Shown: in pieces, positions 58,437 through 64,000 of the stretch | How positions within the stretch are numbered: position 1 is the first letter of the stretch | How the letters are laid out: each line of letters opens with the position of its first letter | Source: Bradyrhizobium sp. 4 | GTDB lineage: Bacteria > Pseudomonadota > Alphaproteobacteria > Rhizobiales > Xanthobacteraceae | NCBI RefSeq assembly: GCF_023100905.1 | Contig: NZ_CP064686.1 | Span: 3,534,001-3,598,000, forward strand | DNA length: 64,000 bases | Direction: 5' to 3' | Program-made: the position numbers and the translations under genes | The notes under the pieces: generated by a model | Seen by the model: the letters and a program-made list of their open reading frames with translations, nothing else | Told to the model about the DNA's origin: nothing | Database searches by the model: none

Positions 58437-58452
58437 CCAACCAAACAGTTGA
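58437..58452. promoter_or_regulatory. Second TetR/RutR-type operator, in the divergent gap
   Basis: CCAACCAAACAGTTGA keeps the outer halves CAACCA and GTTGA of the box at 57771-57786 with the same 16-bp length, but its centre is diverged. It lies between the TetR start and the divergent binding-protein gene. Confidence 0.6.
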
Positions 58453-58534
58453 CAAGTTGAGGGCGGCCTTGTTGCATTGGTATCCTCACAGGGGGAGAGC
58501 GACAAGCCGGTCGCGGGCAACGAGGAGAGATGCG

Positions 58535-59551
58535 ATGAAGCGTTTGCAGGCGGCGGGCTCGGCCCTGGCTGTGGCCCTGATGCTCGGATTACCAGTCGTG
58601 CCGGCGACCGCGGGCGAGGCGGTCAATCTGATCCTGAACTGGGCACCGACGGCCGATCACTCGCCGTATTATTACGCCAAGGCGCAAGGCTGGTACGAGA
58701 AGGCGGGCATCGATCTGACCATCGAGGTCGGCAAGGGCTCCGGTGTCTCCGCCGCCAAGGTCGGCTCCGGGGGCTCGCCCTTCGGCGTCGCCGATCTTGC
58801 CACCATGCTGGTGGCGAAGAGCAAGGGGGCTGACGCCGTTGCCGTGATGAGCGTCTACGCCAACACCGGCCAGACCTTCTACTGGCTGAAGAGCTACGGC
58901 GTGAACGGGGTGAAGGATTTTGCCGGCCACAAGATCGGCAATCCGCCCGGGGACGCCTCGCGCGTGATGTGGCCGGCCTTCGCAAAGGCTGCAGGGCTTG
59001 CCCCCGACTCCGTCGGCTTCGTCAATGTCGGACCGACGGCGAAGATCGCCGCGCTGAAGAGCCATACCGTCGACATCATCAGCGACTTCTACAACGAGCA
59101 CGATTTGAAGGTGATCGAGTTCGGAGCCGATCTCGGCTACGTCAACTGGAAGGACATCGGGCTCAATCCTTACGGCAATTCGCTGATCGTCAACGGCGGC
59201 TATCTGCAGAAGAACCCGAAACTGGTCGAGGAGTTCGTCCGCGTCACGCAAAAGGCGTTCGCGACTTGCGTTGCCGACGCCGCGCCCTGCCTGAAGGCGC
59301 TGCTCGACCAGGTCTCCGGTCTCGACAAGGAGAACCAGGAGCGCCAGTGGGAGCGCATCAAGTTCCTGATGACGGACGAATTCACGACGACGAAGGCGCT
59401 CGGCTGGATCGACGGCGAGCGGATGAAGAAGGACTACGATCTGGTCCAGACCTATCTCGGCATGGAGAAGCCGTTCGACGTCACAACGGCGTTCACGACC
59501 AAGATGCTCGATCCGACCATCAAGATGGATGCGAGCAAGGTGAAGAAGTAG
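58535..59551 (+). CDS. NMT1/THI5-like ABC substrate-binding protein
   Basis: 338 residues from ATG 58535, GAGGAGA six bases upstream; the open frame before it is not credible. Signal peptide: AGSALAVALMLGLPVVPATA. The NMT1-like body is LILNWAPTADHSPYYYAKAQ, GWYEKAGIDLTIEVGKGSG, GVADLATMLVAKSKGADAVA and LVEEFVRVTQKAFATCVADA. Such receptors bring in hydroxymethylpyrimidine, taurine, sulfonates or similar. It is divergent from the TetR gene and completes the importer with the permease and ATPase on the other strand. Confidence 0.93.
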   Translation: MKRLQAAGSALAVALMLGLPVVPATAGEAVNLILNWAPTADHSPYYYAKAQGWYEKAGIDLTIEVGKGSGVSAAKVGSGGSPFGVADLATMLVAKSKGADAVAVMSVYANTGQTFYWLKSYGVNGVKDFAGHKIGNPPGDASRVMWPAFAKAAGLAPDSVGFVNVGPTAKIAALKSHTVDIISDFYNEHDLKVIEFGADLGYVNWKDIGLNPYGNSLIVNGGYLQKNPKLVEEFVRVTQKAFATCVADAAPCLKALLDQVSGLDKENQERQWERIKFLMTDEFTTTKALGWIDGERMKKDYDLVQTYLGMEKPFDVTTAFTTKMLDPTIKMDASKVKK

Positions 59552-59578
59552 GGGGGCAAGCGCTCGCCCCGCATGTCG

Positions 59579-59682
59579 CTGTCATGCCCCGCGCAGGCGG
59601 GGCATCCAGTACGCCGCCGCCTGTCGATTGCCCACTACCGTCTCGGAGTACTGGATCGCCCGCCTTCGCGGGCGATGACAGC
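59579..59682. repeat. Composite palindromic repeat, GGGGCATCCAGTAC-type
   Basis: The outer dyad TGTCAT/ATGACA brackets CCCCGC-GCA-GCGGGG-type and ATCGCCCGC/GCGGGCGAT hairpins, and ATCCAGTAC/GTACTGGAT links the two halves. It lies between the binding-protein gene and minCDE and probably ends the former transcript. Confidence 0.85.
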
Positions 59683-59770
59683 AGTGCGTTGGGCGAGAGC
59701 GTCTGCCTGACGCTCGCCCAATGCCCGCCGGCTCATCGCGGCCCACCACTCACGTAACCGCACGGAGAAA

Positions 59771-59785
59771 TTAACCAGCCATTAA
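59771..59785. promoter_or_regulatory. CtrA-type binding site upstream of minCDE
   Basis: TTAACCAGCCATTAA fits the TTAA-N7-TTAA CtrA consensus exactly, and an extra TTAACCAT half-site lies at 59803-59810. Both lie within 70 bp of the minC start. CtrA controls cell-division genes in alphaproteobacteria. Confidence 0.85.
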
Positions 59786-59837
59786 CCATATCGGCGGCAT
59801 CGTTAACCATTCAATAACAGGGAACGAGTCGGCCGCT

Positions 59838-60536
59838 ATGGAGGCTGCAGTAAAACCTCAACGCCAAATGGTTCGCCTGCGCGGGCGCTCCTATGTGGCC
59901 TTCGTGTTCGTGCCGACGGTTCCCATCCAGGACTGGCTGCAGGAGATCGACACCACCATCGCGCGCTCGCCGGGCTTCTTCGCCGGCCGCCCCGTGGTGA
60001 TCGACCTGTCCTCGGTCGATCTCAGCCAGTCCGGCATCGGCCATCTGCTCACCAGCCTTCAGGACCGCAACATCCGCGTGCTCGGGATCGAGGGCGTGGA
60101 GGAGGGCCGGCTGACCCCCATGATGCCGCCGCTGCTGTCAGGCGGGCGGAGCTGCGTGGTCGAGCCGAGTGCACCCAAGAAGGTTGAGGCAAAGGTCGAG
60201 ACCAAGCCGACTTCGCTGCTGCTCGAAAGCCCCGTGCGCTCCGGCCAGACCGTGATCTTCCCCGAAGGCGACGTCACCATTTTGGGTTCTGTGGGCTCCG
60301 GCGCCGAGGTCGTTGCCGGCGGCTCCATTCACATCTACGGCGCGCTGCGCGGCCGTGCCATGGCAGGCGTGAACGGTCACACGAGCGCACGCATCTATTG
60401 TCAGAAGATCGAGGCCGAACTGCTTGCAATCGATGGTTTTTACCAGACCGCCGACGATATCGACGCGGCCCTGCGCGGCAAGCCGGCTCAGGCCTGGCTC
60501 CAGGGCAACACCATGCGAATTACTGCGCTGAACTGA
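59838..60536 (+). CDS. minC: Septum site-determining protein MinC
   Basis: 232 residues. The N-terminal domain (LRGRSYVAFVFVPTVPIQDW, FFAGRPVVIDLSSVDLSQSG) precedes a linker with Lys/Glu repeats and the C-terminal beta-helix: SGQTVIFPEGDVTILGSVGS, GAEVVAGGSIHIYGALRGRA, then MAGVNGHTSARIYCQKIEAE. MinC blocks FtsZ polymerisation away from mid-cell when recruited by MinD. It starts the minCDE operon behind a CtrA site; the MinD gene follows after 19 bp. Confidence 0.96.
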   Translation: MEAAVKPQRQMVRLRGRSYVAFVFVPTVPIQDWLQEIDTTIARSPGFFAGRPVVIDLSSVDLSQSGIGHLLTSLQDRNIRVLGIEGVEEGRLTPMMPPLLSGGRSCVVEPSAPKKVEAKVETKPTSLLLESPVRSGQTVIFPEGDVTILGSVGSGAEVVAGGSIHIYGALRGRAMAGVNGHTSARIYCQKIEAELLAIDGFYQTADDIDAALRGKPAQAWLQGNTMRITALN

Positions 60537-60555
60537 CCAGAAGGAGATTTGAGAG

Positions 60556-61371
60556 ATGGCCAAGGTACTGGTCGTGACGTCAGGCAAGGGGGGCGTCGGC
60601 AAGACCACGACGACCGCCGCGCTGGGAGCTGCGCTCGCGCAACGCGGCGAAAAGGTCGTGGTCGTCGATTTCGACGTCGGCTTGCGCAACCTCGACCTCG
60701 TGATGGGGGCCGAACGCCGCGTCGTGTTCGACCTCATCAACGTGGTGCAGGGCGTCGCAAAGCTGCCGCAGGCCCTTATCAAGGACAAGCGGCTGGAGAA
60801 CCTCTGGCTGCTGCCGGCCTCGCAAACCCGCGACAAGGACGCGCTGACCGAAGAGGGCGTGGGCAAGGTCATCGACGATCTGCGCAGCCGTTTCGACTGG
60901 GTGATCTGCGACAGCCCTGCCGGCATCGAGCGCGGCGCCTCCATGGCGATGCGCTTTGCCGACGAGGCCGTGATCGTCACCAATCCGGAAGTCTCCTCGG
61001 TGCGCGATTCCGATCGCATCATCGGCATGCTCGATTCCAAGACGGTGCGGGCCGAGAAGGGCGAGCGGGTCGAGAAGCACATTCTCATCACCCGCTATGA
61101 TCCCTCGCGCGCCGCGCGCGGCGAGATGCTAACCATCGAGGACATCCTCGAGATCCTCGCAACGCCCTTGCTCGGCATCATCCCGGAGAGCCAGGACGTG
61201 CTGCGCGCCTCCAATGTCGGCACGCCGGTGACGCTGTCGAACGCGGAAGGTGCTCCGGCGCGGGCCTATATCGACGCGGCGCGGCGGCTGTGCGGCGACA
61301 CCGTGCCGATGCAGGTGCCGACCGAGCGCAAGGGCTTCATGGACCGCCTGCTGCGAAGGAGGGCCGCATGA
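60556..61371 (+). CDS. minD: Septum site-determining ATPase MinD
   Basis: 271 residues, AAGGAG about ten bases before ATG 60556. The deviant Walker A SGKGGVGKTTTTAALGAALA, then VVDFDVGLRNLDLVMGAERR and VICDSPAGIERGASMAMRFA, define MinD. The amphipathic C-terminus RKGFMDRLLRRRAA is the membrane-targeting sequence. It dimerises with ATP on the membrane, recruits MinC and is displaced by MinE. The stop overlaps the MinE start as ATGA. Confidence 0.98.
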   Translation: MAKVLVVTSGKGGVGKTTTTAALGAALAQRGEKVVVVDFDVGLRNLDLVMGAERRVVFDLINVVQGVAKLPQALIKDKRLENLWLLPASQTRDKDALTEEGVGKVIDDLRSRFDWVICDSPAGIERGASMAMRFADEAVIVTNPEVSSVRDSDRIIGMLDSKTVRAEKGERVEKHILITRYDPSRAARGEMLTIEDILEILATPLLGIIPESQDVLRASNVGTPVTLSNAEGAPARAYIDAARRLCGDTVPMQVPTERKGFMDRLLRRRAA

Positions 61372-61649
61372 GCATGGGTTTGCTTCGGCTTCTCCGCGGC
61401 AACAAGGCCTCTGCACCCGTCGCGCGCGAACGGTTGCAGATCCTGCTTGCCCATGAACGCGGACTGCGCGGCCAGCCCGATCTGCTCGGTGTGCTGCGTG
61501 AGGAAATTCTCGCGGTCGTCTCCAGGCACGTCACGCTGGACCCGACCAAGGTCATCGTCCGGCTCGATCGCGGCGACGAGGTCTCGACCCTCGAGGTCGA
61601 TATCGAGGTGCCCAACGATTTCGAGCGCAAGCGCGTGGCGGTCGGGTAG
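61368..61649 (+). CDS. minE: Cell division topological specificity factor MinE
   Basis: 93 residues from ATG 61368, overlapping minD by four bases; the longer open frame upstream is not used. The N-terminal SMGLLRLLRGNKASAPVARE is the MinD/membrane-contacting part, and RLQILLAHERGLRGQPDLLG, VLREEILAVVSRHVTLDPTK and STLEVDIEVPNDFERKRV form the dimer domain. It stimulates MinD ATPase and drives pole-to-pole movement. A terminator follows within 40 bp. Confidence 0.96.
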   Translation: MSMGLLRLLRGNKASAPVARERLQILLAHERGLRGQPDLLGVLREEILAVVSRHVTLDPTKVIVRLDRGDEVSTLEVDIEVPNDFERKRVAVG

Positions 61650-61687
61650 GGACCTCGGCCGGGACGCTTCGATTTGGGGTGGGTGAT

Positions 61688-61722
61688 AAGGCGGTCCGCT
61701 GGGCATAGCGGGCCGCCTTTTG
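61688..61722 (+). terminator. Rho-independent terminator after minCDE
   Basis: AAGGCGGTCCGCT (61689-61701) and AGCGGGCCGCCTT (61707-61719) pair with one G-T/mismatch, and TTTT follows. Confidence 0.88.
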
Positions 61723-61823
61723 CGCGTCGAGTGAACGCTACGGAACGAGGTCCGGGGCTCAATCGTTGTGAACAACCCGCGGCGGCGCGATGCACCGCGG
61801 TTTCGTCAAACGGGAGAACGCCC

Positions 61824-62009
61824 ATGATGACCGAGGTCCAGGTCCACACCGTCGCGCGCCAGATGTTGGAACAGCACGGTTTTGCGGCGATCGCGAAGGC
61901 CGCGGAACAGGCCAGGGCTTGCGAGGGCCGCGGCGAGGCCGATGAGGCCAAAGAGTGGCGTCACCTCGCCGACGCGATGAAGATCATTCGCGGTCCGCAC
62001 CAGAGCTGA
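61824..62009 (+). CDS. Small conserved protein, 61 residues
   Basis: ATG 61824 (tandem with 61827) follows GGGAGAACG. The protein MTEVQVHTVARQMLEQHGFA, then AIAKAAEQARACEGRGEADE and AKEWRHLADAMKIIRGPHQS, is helical and soluble. I recognise no named family, but the sequence has the composition of a real small gene common in this bacterial group. Function unknown. Confidence 0.6.
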   Translation: MMTEVQVHTVARQMLEQHGFAAIAKAAEQARACEGRGEADEAKEWRHLADAMKIIRGPHQS

Positions 62010-62022
62010 CACTCCCGCGCGT

Positions 62023-62274
62023 TCAACGCTCCCCGCGGTCGGCGCCCTGCGGCGACGTACGATGCTGCGTCTGCGGCTGGGAGCGCTCGCCCGTTTCCTT
62101 GCAGGGCAGCGGCTCCCACGAGCCGTCCGGCGCCTGCTGATAAGCGCTGCACGATGACGACGAGGTCGATTTGTCCTCACCCTTCTGGGCGTCGGAATTC
62201 TTCGCCAGCACGGGCGCAGTCAGGATCGTAGCGACGGCAAACGCCACGGCGAGAAGGACATGGTTGATCCGCAT
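62023..62274 (-). CDS. Small secreted protein, 83 residues
   Basis: Signal peptide MRINHVLLAVAFAVATILTA, then PVLAKNSDAQKGEDKSTSSS. The mature part has SCSAYQQAPDGSWEPLPCKE, two Cys that may form a disulfide, and a polar Gln/Arg tail. No named family. It is antisense to nothing and sits between two other short minus-strand genes. Confidence 0.68.
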   Translation of the reverse strand: MRINHVLLAVAFAVATILTAPVLAKNSDAQKGEDKSTSSSSCSAYQQAPDGSWEPLPCKETGERSQPQTQHRTSPQGADRGER

Positions 62275-62353
62275 GGGGCTCCCTTGTTCGAATTCGAAGA
62301 GAGCCGCATGCTGGCGAGGATTGTGACGATTATTGGCCGAAGCAAAAGTTCCG

Positions 62354-62376
62354 GCGCGGCGTGCTTAACGCCGCGC
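62354..62376 (-). terminator. Possible terminator of the 129-residue gene
   Basis: GCGCGGCG (62354-62361) and CGCCGCGC (62369-62376) form an 8-bp stem. On the minus strand ACTTTTGCTT follows, a weak T-tract, just beyond the stop at 62384. Confidence 0.5.
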
Positions 62377-62383
62377 GACAACG

Positions 62384-62773
62384 CTAGCCGCCCTTGCTGC
62401 GGATCAGGCCGGCGAGGTTGGTCTTCTGGGCCTCGCACCAGCTGGGCATGCCGAGGCGGCGTTGGTTGAGGTCGGTCGCCTGGGTGGCCACCGCGACCTC
62501 GGCCATCAGATCGTCGTCCTGCTTCTCGCCCAATTTGCCGCCGGTGTGCATCCACGCGATTGCCTTGCGGACCTTCTCGGTGGTGCCTTCGGGCAGCTGC
62601 ATCTGCTCCGCCTTCTGCACCAGATCCTGGTAGACGACATCCGTGCCGGGACATTCGACCTTGGCGGCGAAGGCCTGCAAGACCAAAGTGACATAGGTCG
62701 AACGTGGATGGTCGGCCGCTTGGGCCGGCGCCGCCAGCAGCAACAGGGCCGCCATCAGAAAACCAGTGCGCAT
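62384..62773 (-). CDS. Secreted hypothetical protein, 129 residues
   Basis: Signal peptide MRTGFLMAALLLLAAPAQAA, then a helical mature part: HPRSTYVTLVLQAFAAKVEC, VQKAEQMQLPEGTTEKVRKA and MAEVAVATQATDLNQRRLGM, with Cys in WCEAQKTNLAGLIRS. Two cysteines may pair. I do not recognise a family. The protein should be periplasmic. Confidence 0.72.
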   Translation of the reverse strand: MRTGFLMAALLLLAAPAQAADHPRSTYVTLVLQAFAAKVECPGTDVVYQDLVQKAEQMQLPEGTTEKVRKAIAWMHTGGKLGEKQDDDLMAEVAVATQATDLNQRRLGMPSWCEAQKTNLAGLIRSKGG

Positions 62774-62865
62774 CCTTGGTACCTCCCCGAATTTTCGGGA
62801 AGGCTAGCGGCTGCCGCGCCGCTCCGCAATGGGGATAGCGTGCGGCTGCGAAGACGGCCCGCGGG

Positions 62866-63096
62866 CTAGCGCCGCCAGGCCGGCACCGGATCGAGCGGCG
62901 TGCGATAGACCTCTTTGTGATCGCGGTCGGTGACGCGCACAGCGCAACCCTTGCTTTGCAGCTCGGGCTTCACCTGCGACAGCTCGGTGGCCAGTTGAAC
63001 GGCGCGATCGGAGGCGACCTCGATGTCTTCGAGGATGATGCCGCCCTGGTTCTTGAACTCTTCACCAACCACGAGATCGAAGGAATAGTAGGGCAT
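62866..63096 (-). CDS. DUF6894-like small protein
   Basis: 76 residues. The N-terminal MPYYSFDLVVGEEFKNQGGI followed by ILEDIEVASDRAVQLATELS has the strand-loop-helix pattern of DUF6894 (MPxYxFxxxxG...EG.EL.D...A). The C-terminal GCAVRVTDRDHKEVYRTPLD matches the closing strand. Function unknown; these proteins are abundant in rhizobia. A CtrA-type site lies about 150 bp upstream of the start. Confidence 0.75.
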   Translation of the reverse strand: MPYYSFDLVVGEEFKNQGGIILEDIEVASDRAVQLATELSQVKPELQSKGCAVRVTDRDHKEVYRTPLDPVPAWRR

Positions 63097-63242
63097 CCGA
63101 ATTCCCCGGTGTGACGAATTGAGCTTCGGGTGGACGTTTCAACACATGATAGATGGTACCACTGAGTCGATGTTTATCGAATGAACGGCGCGCGCAATCT
63201 CTGTGCTTATGGCGCAGAAATGATGTGCAGCATTCAAGCGTG

Positions 63243-63257
63243 TTAAGATTTTATTAA
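63243..63257. promoter_or_regulatory. Candidate CtrA site upstream of the DUF6894-like gene
   Basis: TTAAGATTTTATTAA matches TTAA-N7-TTAA exactly. It lacks the CC after the first TTAA seen in strong sites and lies in a local A/T-rich patch, so it is weaker evidence than the minCDE site. Confidence 0.5.
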
Positions 63258-63322
63258 ATATGTCGGCGTGATCATGAGGCATGGAATTGCAGCAGAACCG
63301 GGCTCCGGGAACCGGCAGCTGC

Positions 63323-63364
63323 AAGAGAAGGCCGCCGGCATAAATCCCGACGGCCTTTTCTCTT
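63323..63364. terminator. Bidirectional hairpin terminator
   Basis: AAGAGAAGGCCG (63323-63334) and CGGCCTTTTCTCTT (63351-63364) pair, with A and T runs at both sides. It most likely ends the minus-strand edge gene. Confidence 0.75.
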
Positions 63365-63475
63365 GATCGAGAACGATCGAAGCGCCGCGTCCCGTAGTCA
63401 TCCGGAGTCAACGCATCATATCGACTCGGACAGCATCGCTGGCGCGACGCTTTCGTGTCATCGCGTGACGATCGT

Positions 63476-64000
63476 TCAGCGCAGCGGCATTGGCGGGCGT
63501 ACGACAGGTCCGTCGTCGTCGGCAACGGCTTGCGTCGTCATGGCAGCTGGCGGTGGGACTGCGGCAGCCTGCGAAGGCGGCGGCGGAGCGAGCGGCGCGG
63601 GCGAATAAGCCGGCATGTAGGTGTGCGACACGACCGGCTTGGGCTTGCGAACCGGCGGCGCCGCGGGTCGCGGCGGCAGCGCAGACATTTGCGCGCGCGG
63701 ATCGATGCGCGGCTTGGCATCGGCCACCGGCTTCGGCGCGGGTGGCTTCGCCATCTCGCGTGCCATCTGCTCCTGCCCGGCCTTCAACTCGGCGATGTTG
63801 GCCTTGAGCTGCTCGATCTGTTGCGCCATCGCGGCGAGATCGCGCGTCATCGACTGCACCGATTGTACAGGATCGGATTGTGCTGCCGCGGGCACCGCTG
63901 CTGCAAGCTGGGTTGCGGGCGGAGCCGCAGATTGATCGGTTGCTTGGTCCGTTGCGGCTTGATCCGTTGCAGCCTGGTCCGCAGGCGCCGCGGCTTGTGC
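63476..64000 (-). CDS. Proline/alanine-rich hypothetical protein, 5' end beyond the window
   Basis: The frame enters from the right edge and ends at 63476, giving 174 visible residues. The first part is low complexity (AADQAATDQAATDQATDQSA-like units), then a coiled coil (TRDLAAMAQQIEQLKANIAE, LKAGQEQMAREM) and a Pro-rich C-terminal part (VVSHTYMPAYSPAPLAPPPP). This layout suits a membrane- or envelope-linked protein with N-terminal anchor outside the window. No family assigned. Confidence 0.6.
   Translation of the reverse strand, partial: AQAAAPADQAATDQAATDQATDQSAAPPATQLAAAVPAAAQSDPVQSVQSMTRDLAAMAQQIEQLKANIAELKAGQEQMAREMAKPPAPKPVADAKPRIDPRAQMSALPPRPAAPPVRKPKPVVSHTYMPAYSPAPLAPPPPSQAAAVPPPAAMTTQAVADDDGPVVRPPMPLR

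Larger units (their letters stand above)
63097..63475. other. Gene-free stretch with CtrA-type site and terminator
   Basis: 379 bp between the DUF6894-like gene and the 3' end of the edge gene. It holds an AT-rich TTAA-N7-TTAA site (63243-63257) and a terminator (63323-63364). A minus-strand open frame across it is a shadow. Confidence 0.6.

Noticed and set aside
63139..63525. Minus-strand frame of 128 codons
   Set aside because: It spans a terminator and overlaps the 3' end of the edge gene; Cys/Arg-rich without pattern.
1..64000. rRNA, tRNA, integrases, insertion sequences
   Set aside because: I scanned for CCA-ended cloverleaf-like segments, conserved rRNA stretches, DDE transposase and tyrosine/serine recombinase motifs and found none that I could support.

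Overview
The window reads as chromosomal DNA of an alphaproteobacterium of the order Hyphomicrobiales, most probably Bradyrhizobium or a close relative. The grounds are: high G+C throughout; a eukaryote-type glutamine synthetase II (glnII) behind a -24/-12 promoter with a divergent DUF2735 gene; CtrA-type TTAA-N7-TTAA sites; minCDE; and several families of dispersed palindromic repeats of a kind I associate with Bradyrhizobium genomes. I see no rRNA, tRNA, CRISPR array, intact insertion sequence, integrase or phage module. The genus call is by recognition, not by database search.

Layout. 1-7.4 kb: a partial MocR-type regulator diverging from a PNPOx-like flavoprotein, an M20 peptidase, and a three-gene tryptophan-to-anthranilate block (arylformamidase-like hydrolase, kynA, kynU), then a hotdog thioesterase and a GNAT acetyltransferase. 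7.4-10.7 kb (minus strand): small hypotheticals, a PD-(D/E)XK-like DUF2161 protein, a ParE/RelE-like toxin-antitoxin pair, an SDR and a tyrosine-phosphatase-like protein. 10.8-12.7 kb: DUF2735 and glnII with sigma-54 promoter and terminator. 12.7-16.6 kb: an unusual accessory block with two paralogous, internally duplicated GrlR-like proteins, a ModA-like binding protein without a signal peptide and a Sel1-repeat protein. 16.9-25.3 kb: a chemoreceptor, gene-poor DNA with degenerate repeats, a LuxR-type regulator diverging from a very glycine-rich autotransporter, and an Omp25-like porin.

25.3-31.2 kb: a three-gene minus-strand operon for a Tat-exported molybdenum hydroxylase (cytochrome c, 2Fe-2S and Moco subunits), diverging from a Tat-exported multicopper oxidase. 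31.2-40.4 kb: ABC-F ATPase, GDPD, a frameshifted metallo-beta-lactamase-fold gene, periplasmic L-asparaginase, PsiF-like protein, cupin, TetR with operator, SnoaL-like protein, HSL-type esterase and nitroreductase. 40.4-43.0 kb: a c-di-GMP-flavoured set (DUF2336, PilZ, HD-GYP). 43.2-51.9 kb: AraC regulator, FMN reductase, second chemoreceptor, FAH-type hydratase, TetR with a multi-half-site operator diverging from a tautomerase-like/crotonase pair, DUF1810, and a DUF2778 (Tlde1-like) L,D-transpeptidase-fold protein. 52.0-59.6 kb: an orphan TRAP-type binding protein, then an ABC importer regulon (NMT1-like binding protein, permease, ATPase, DapA-family aldolase, GNAT, epimerase-like dehydrogenase) with a TetR regulator and two matching palindromic boxes. 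59.7-61.7 kb: minCDE behind a canonical CtrA site. 61.8-64 kb: small secreted or conserved proteins and a gene running off the right edge.

The parts most worth a second look are the GrlR-like duplication block, the two TetR operator systems, the CtrA sites, the glnII control region, the metallo-hydrolase frameshift and the barrel-terminus fragment lying in frame behind the autotransporter stop codon.
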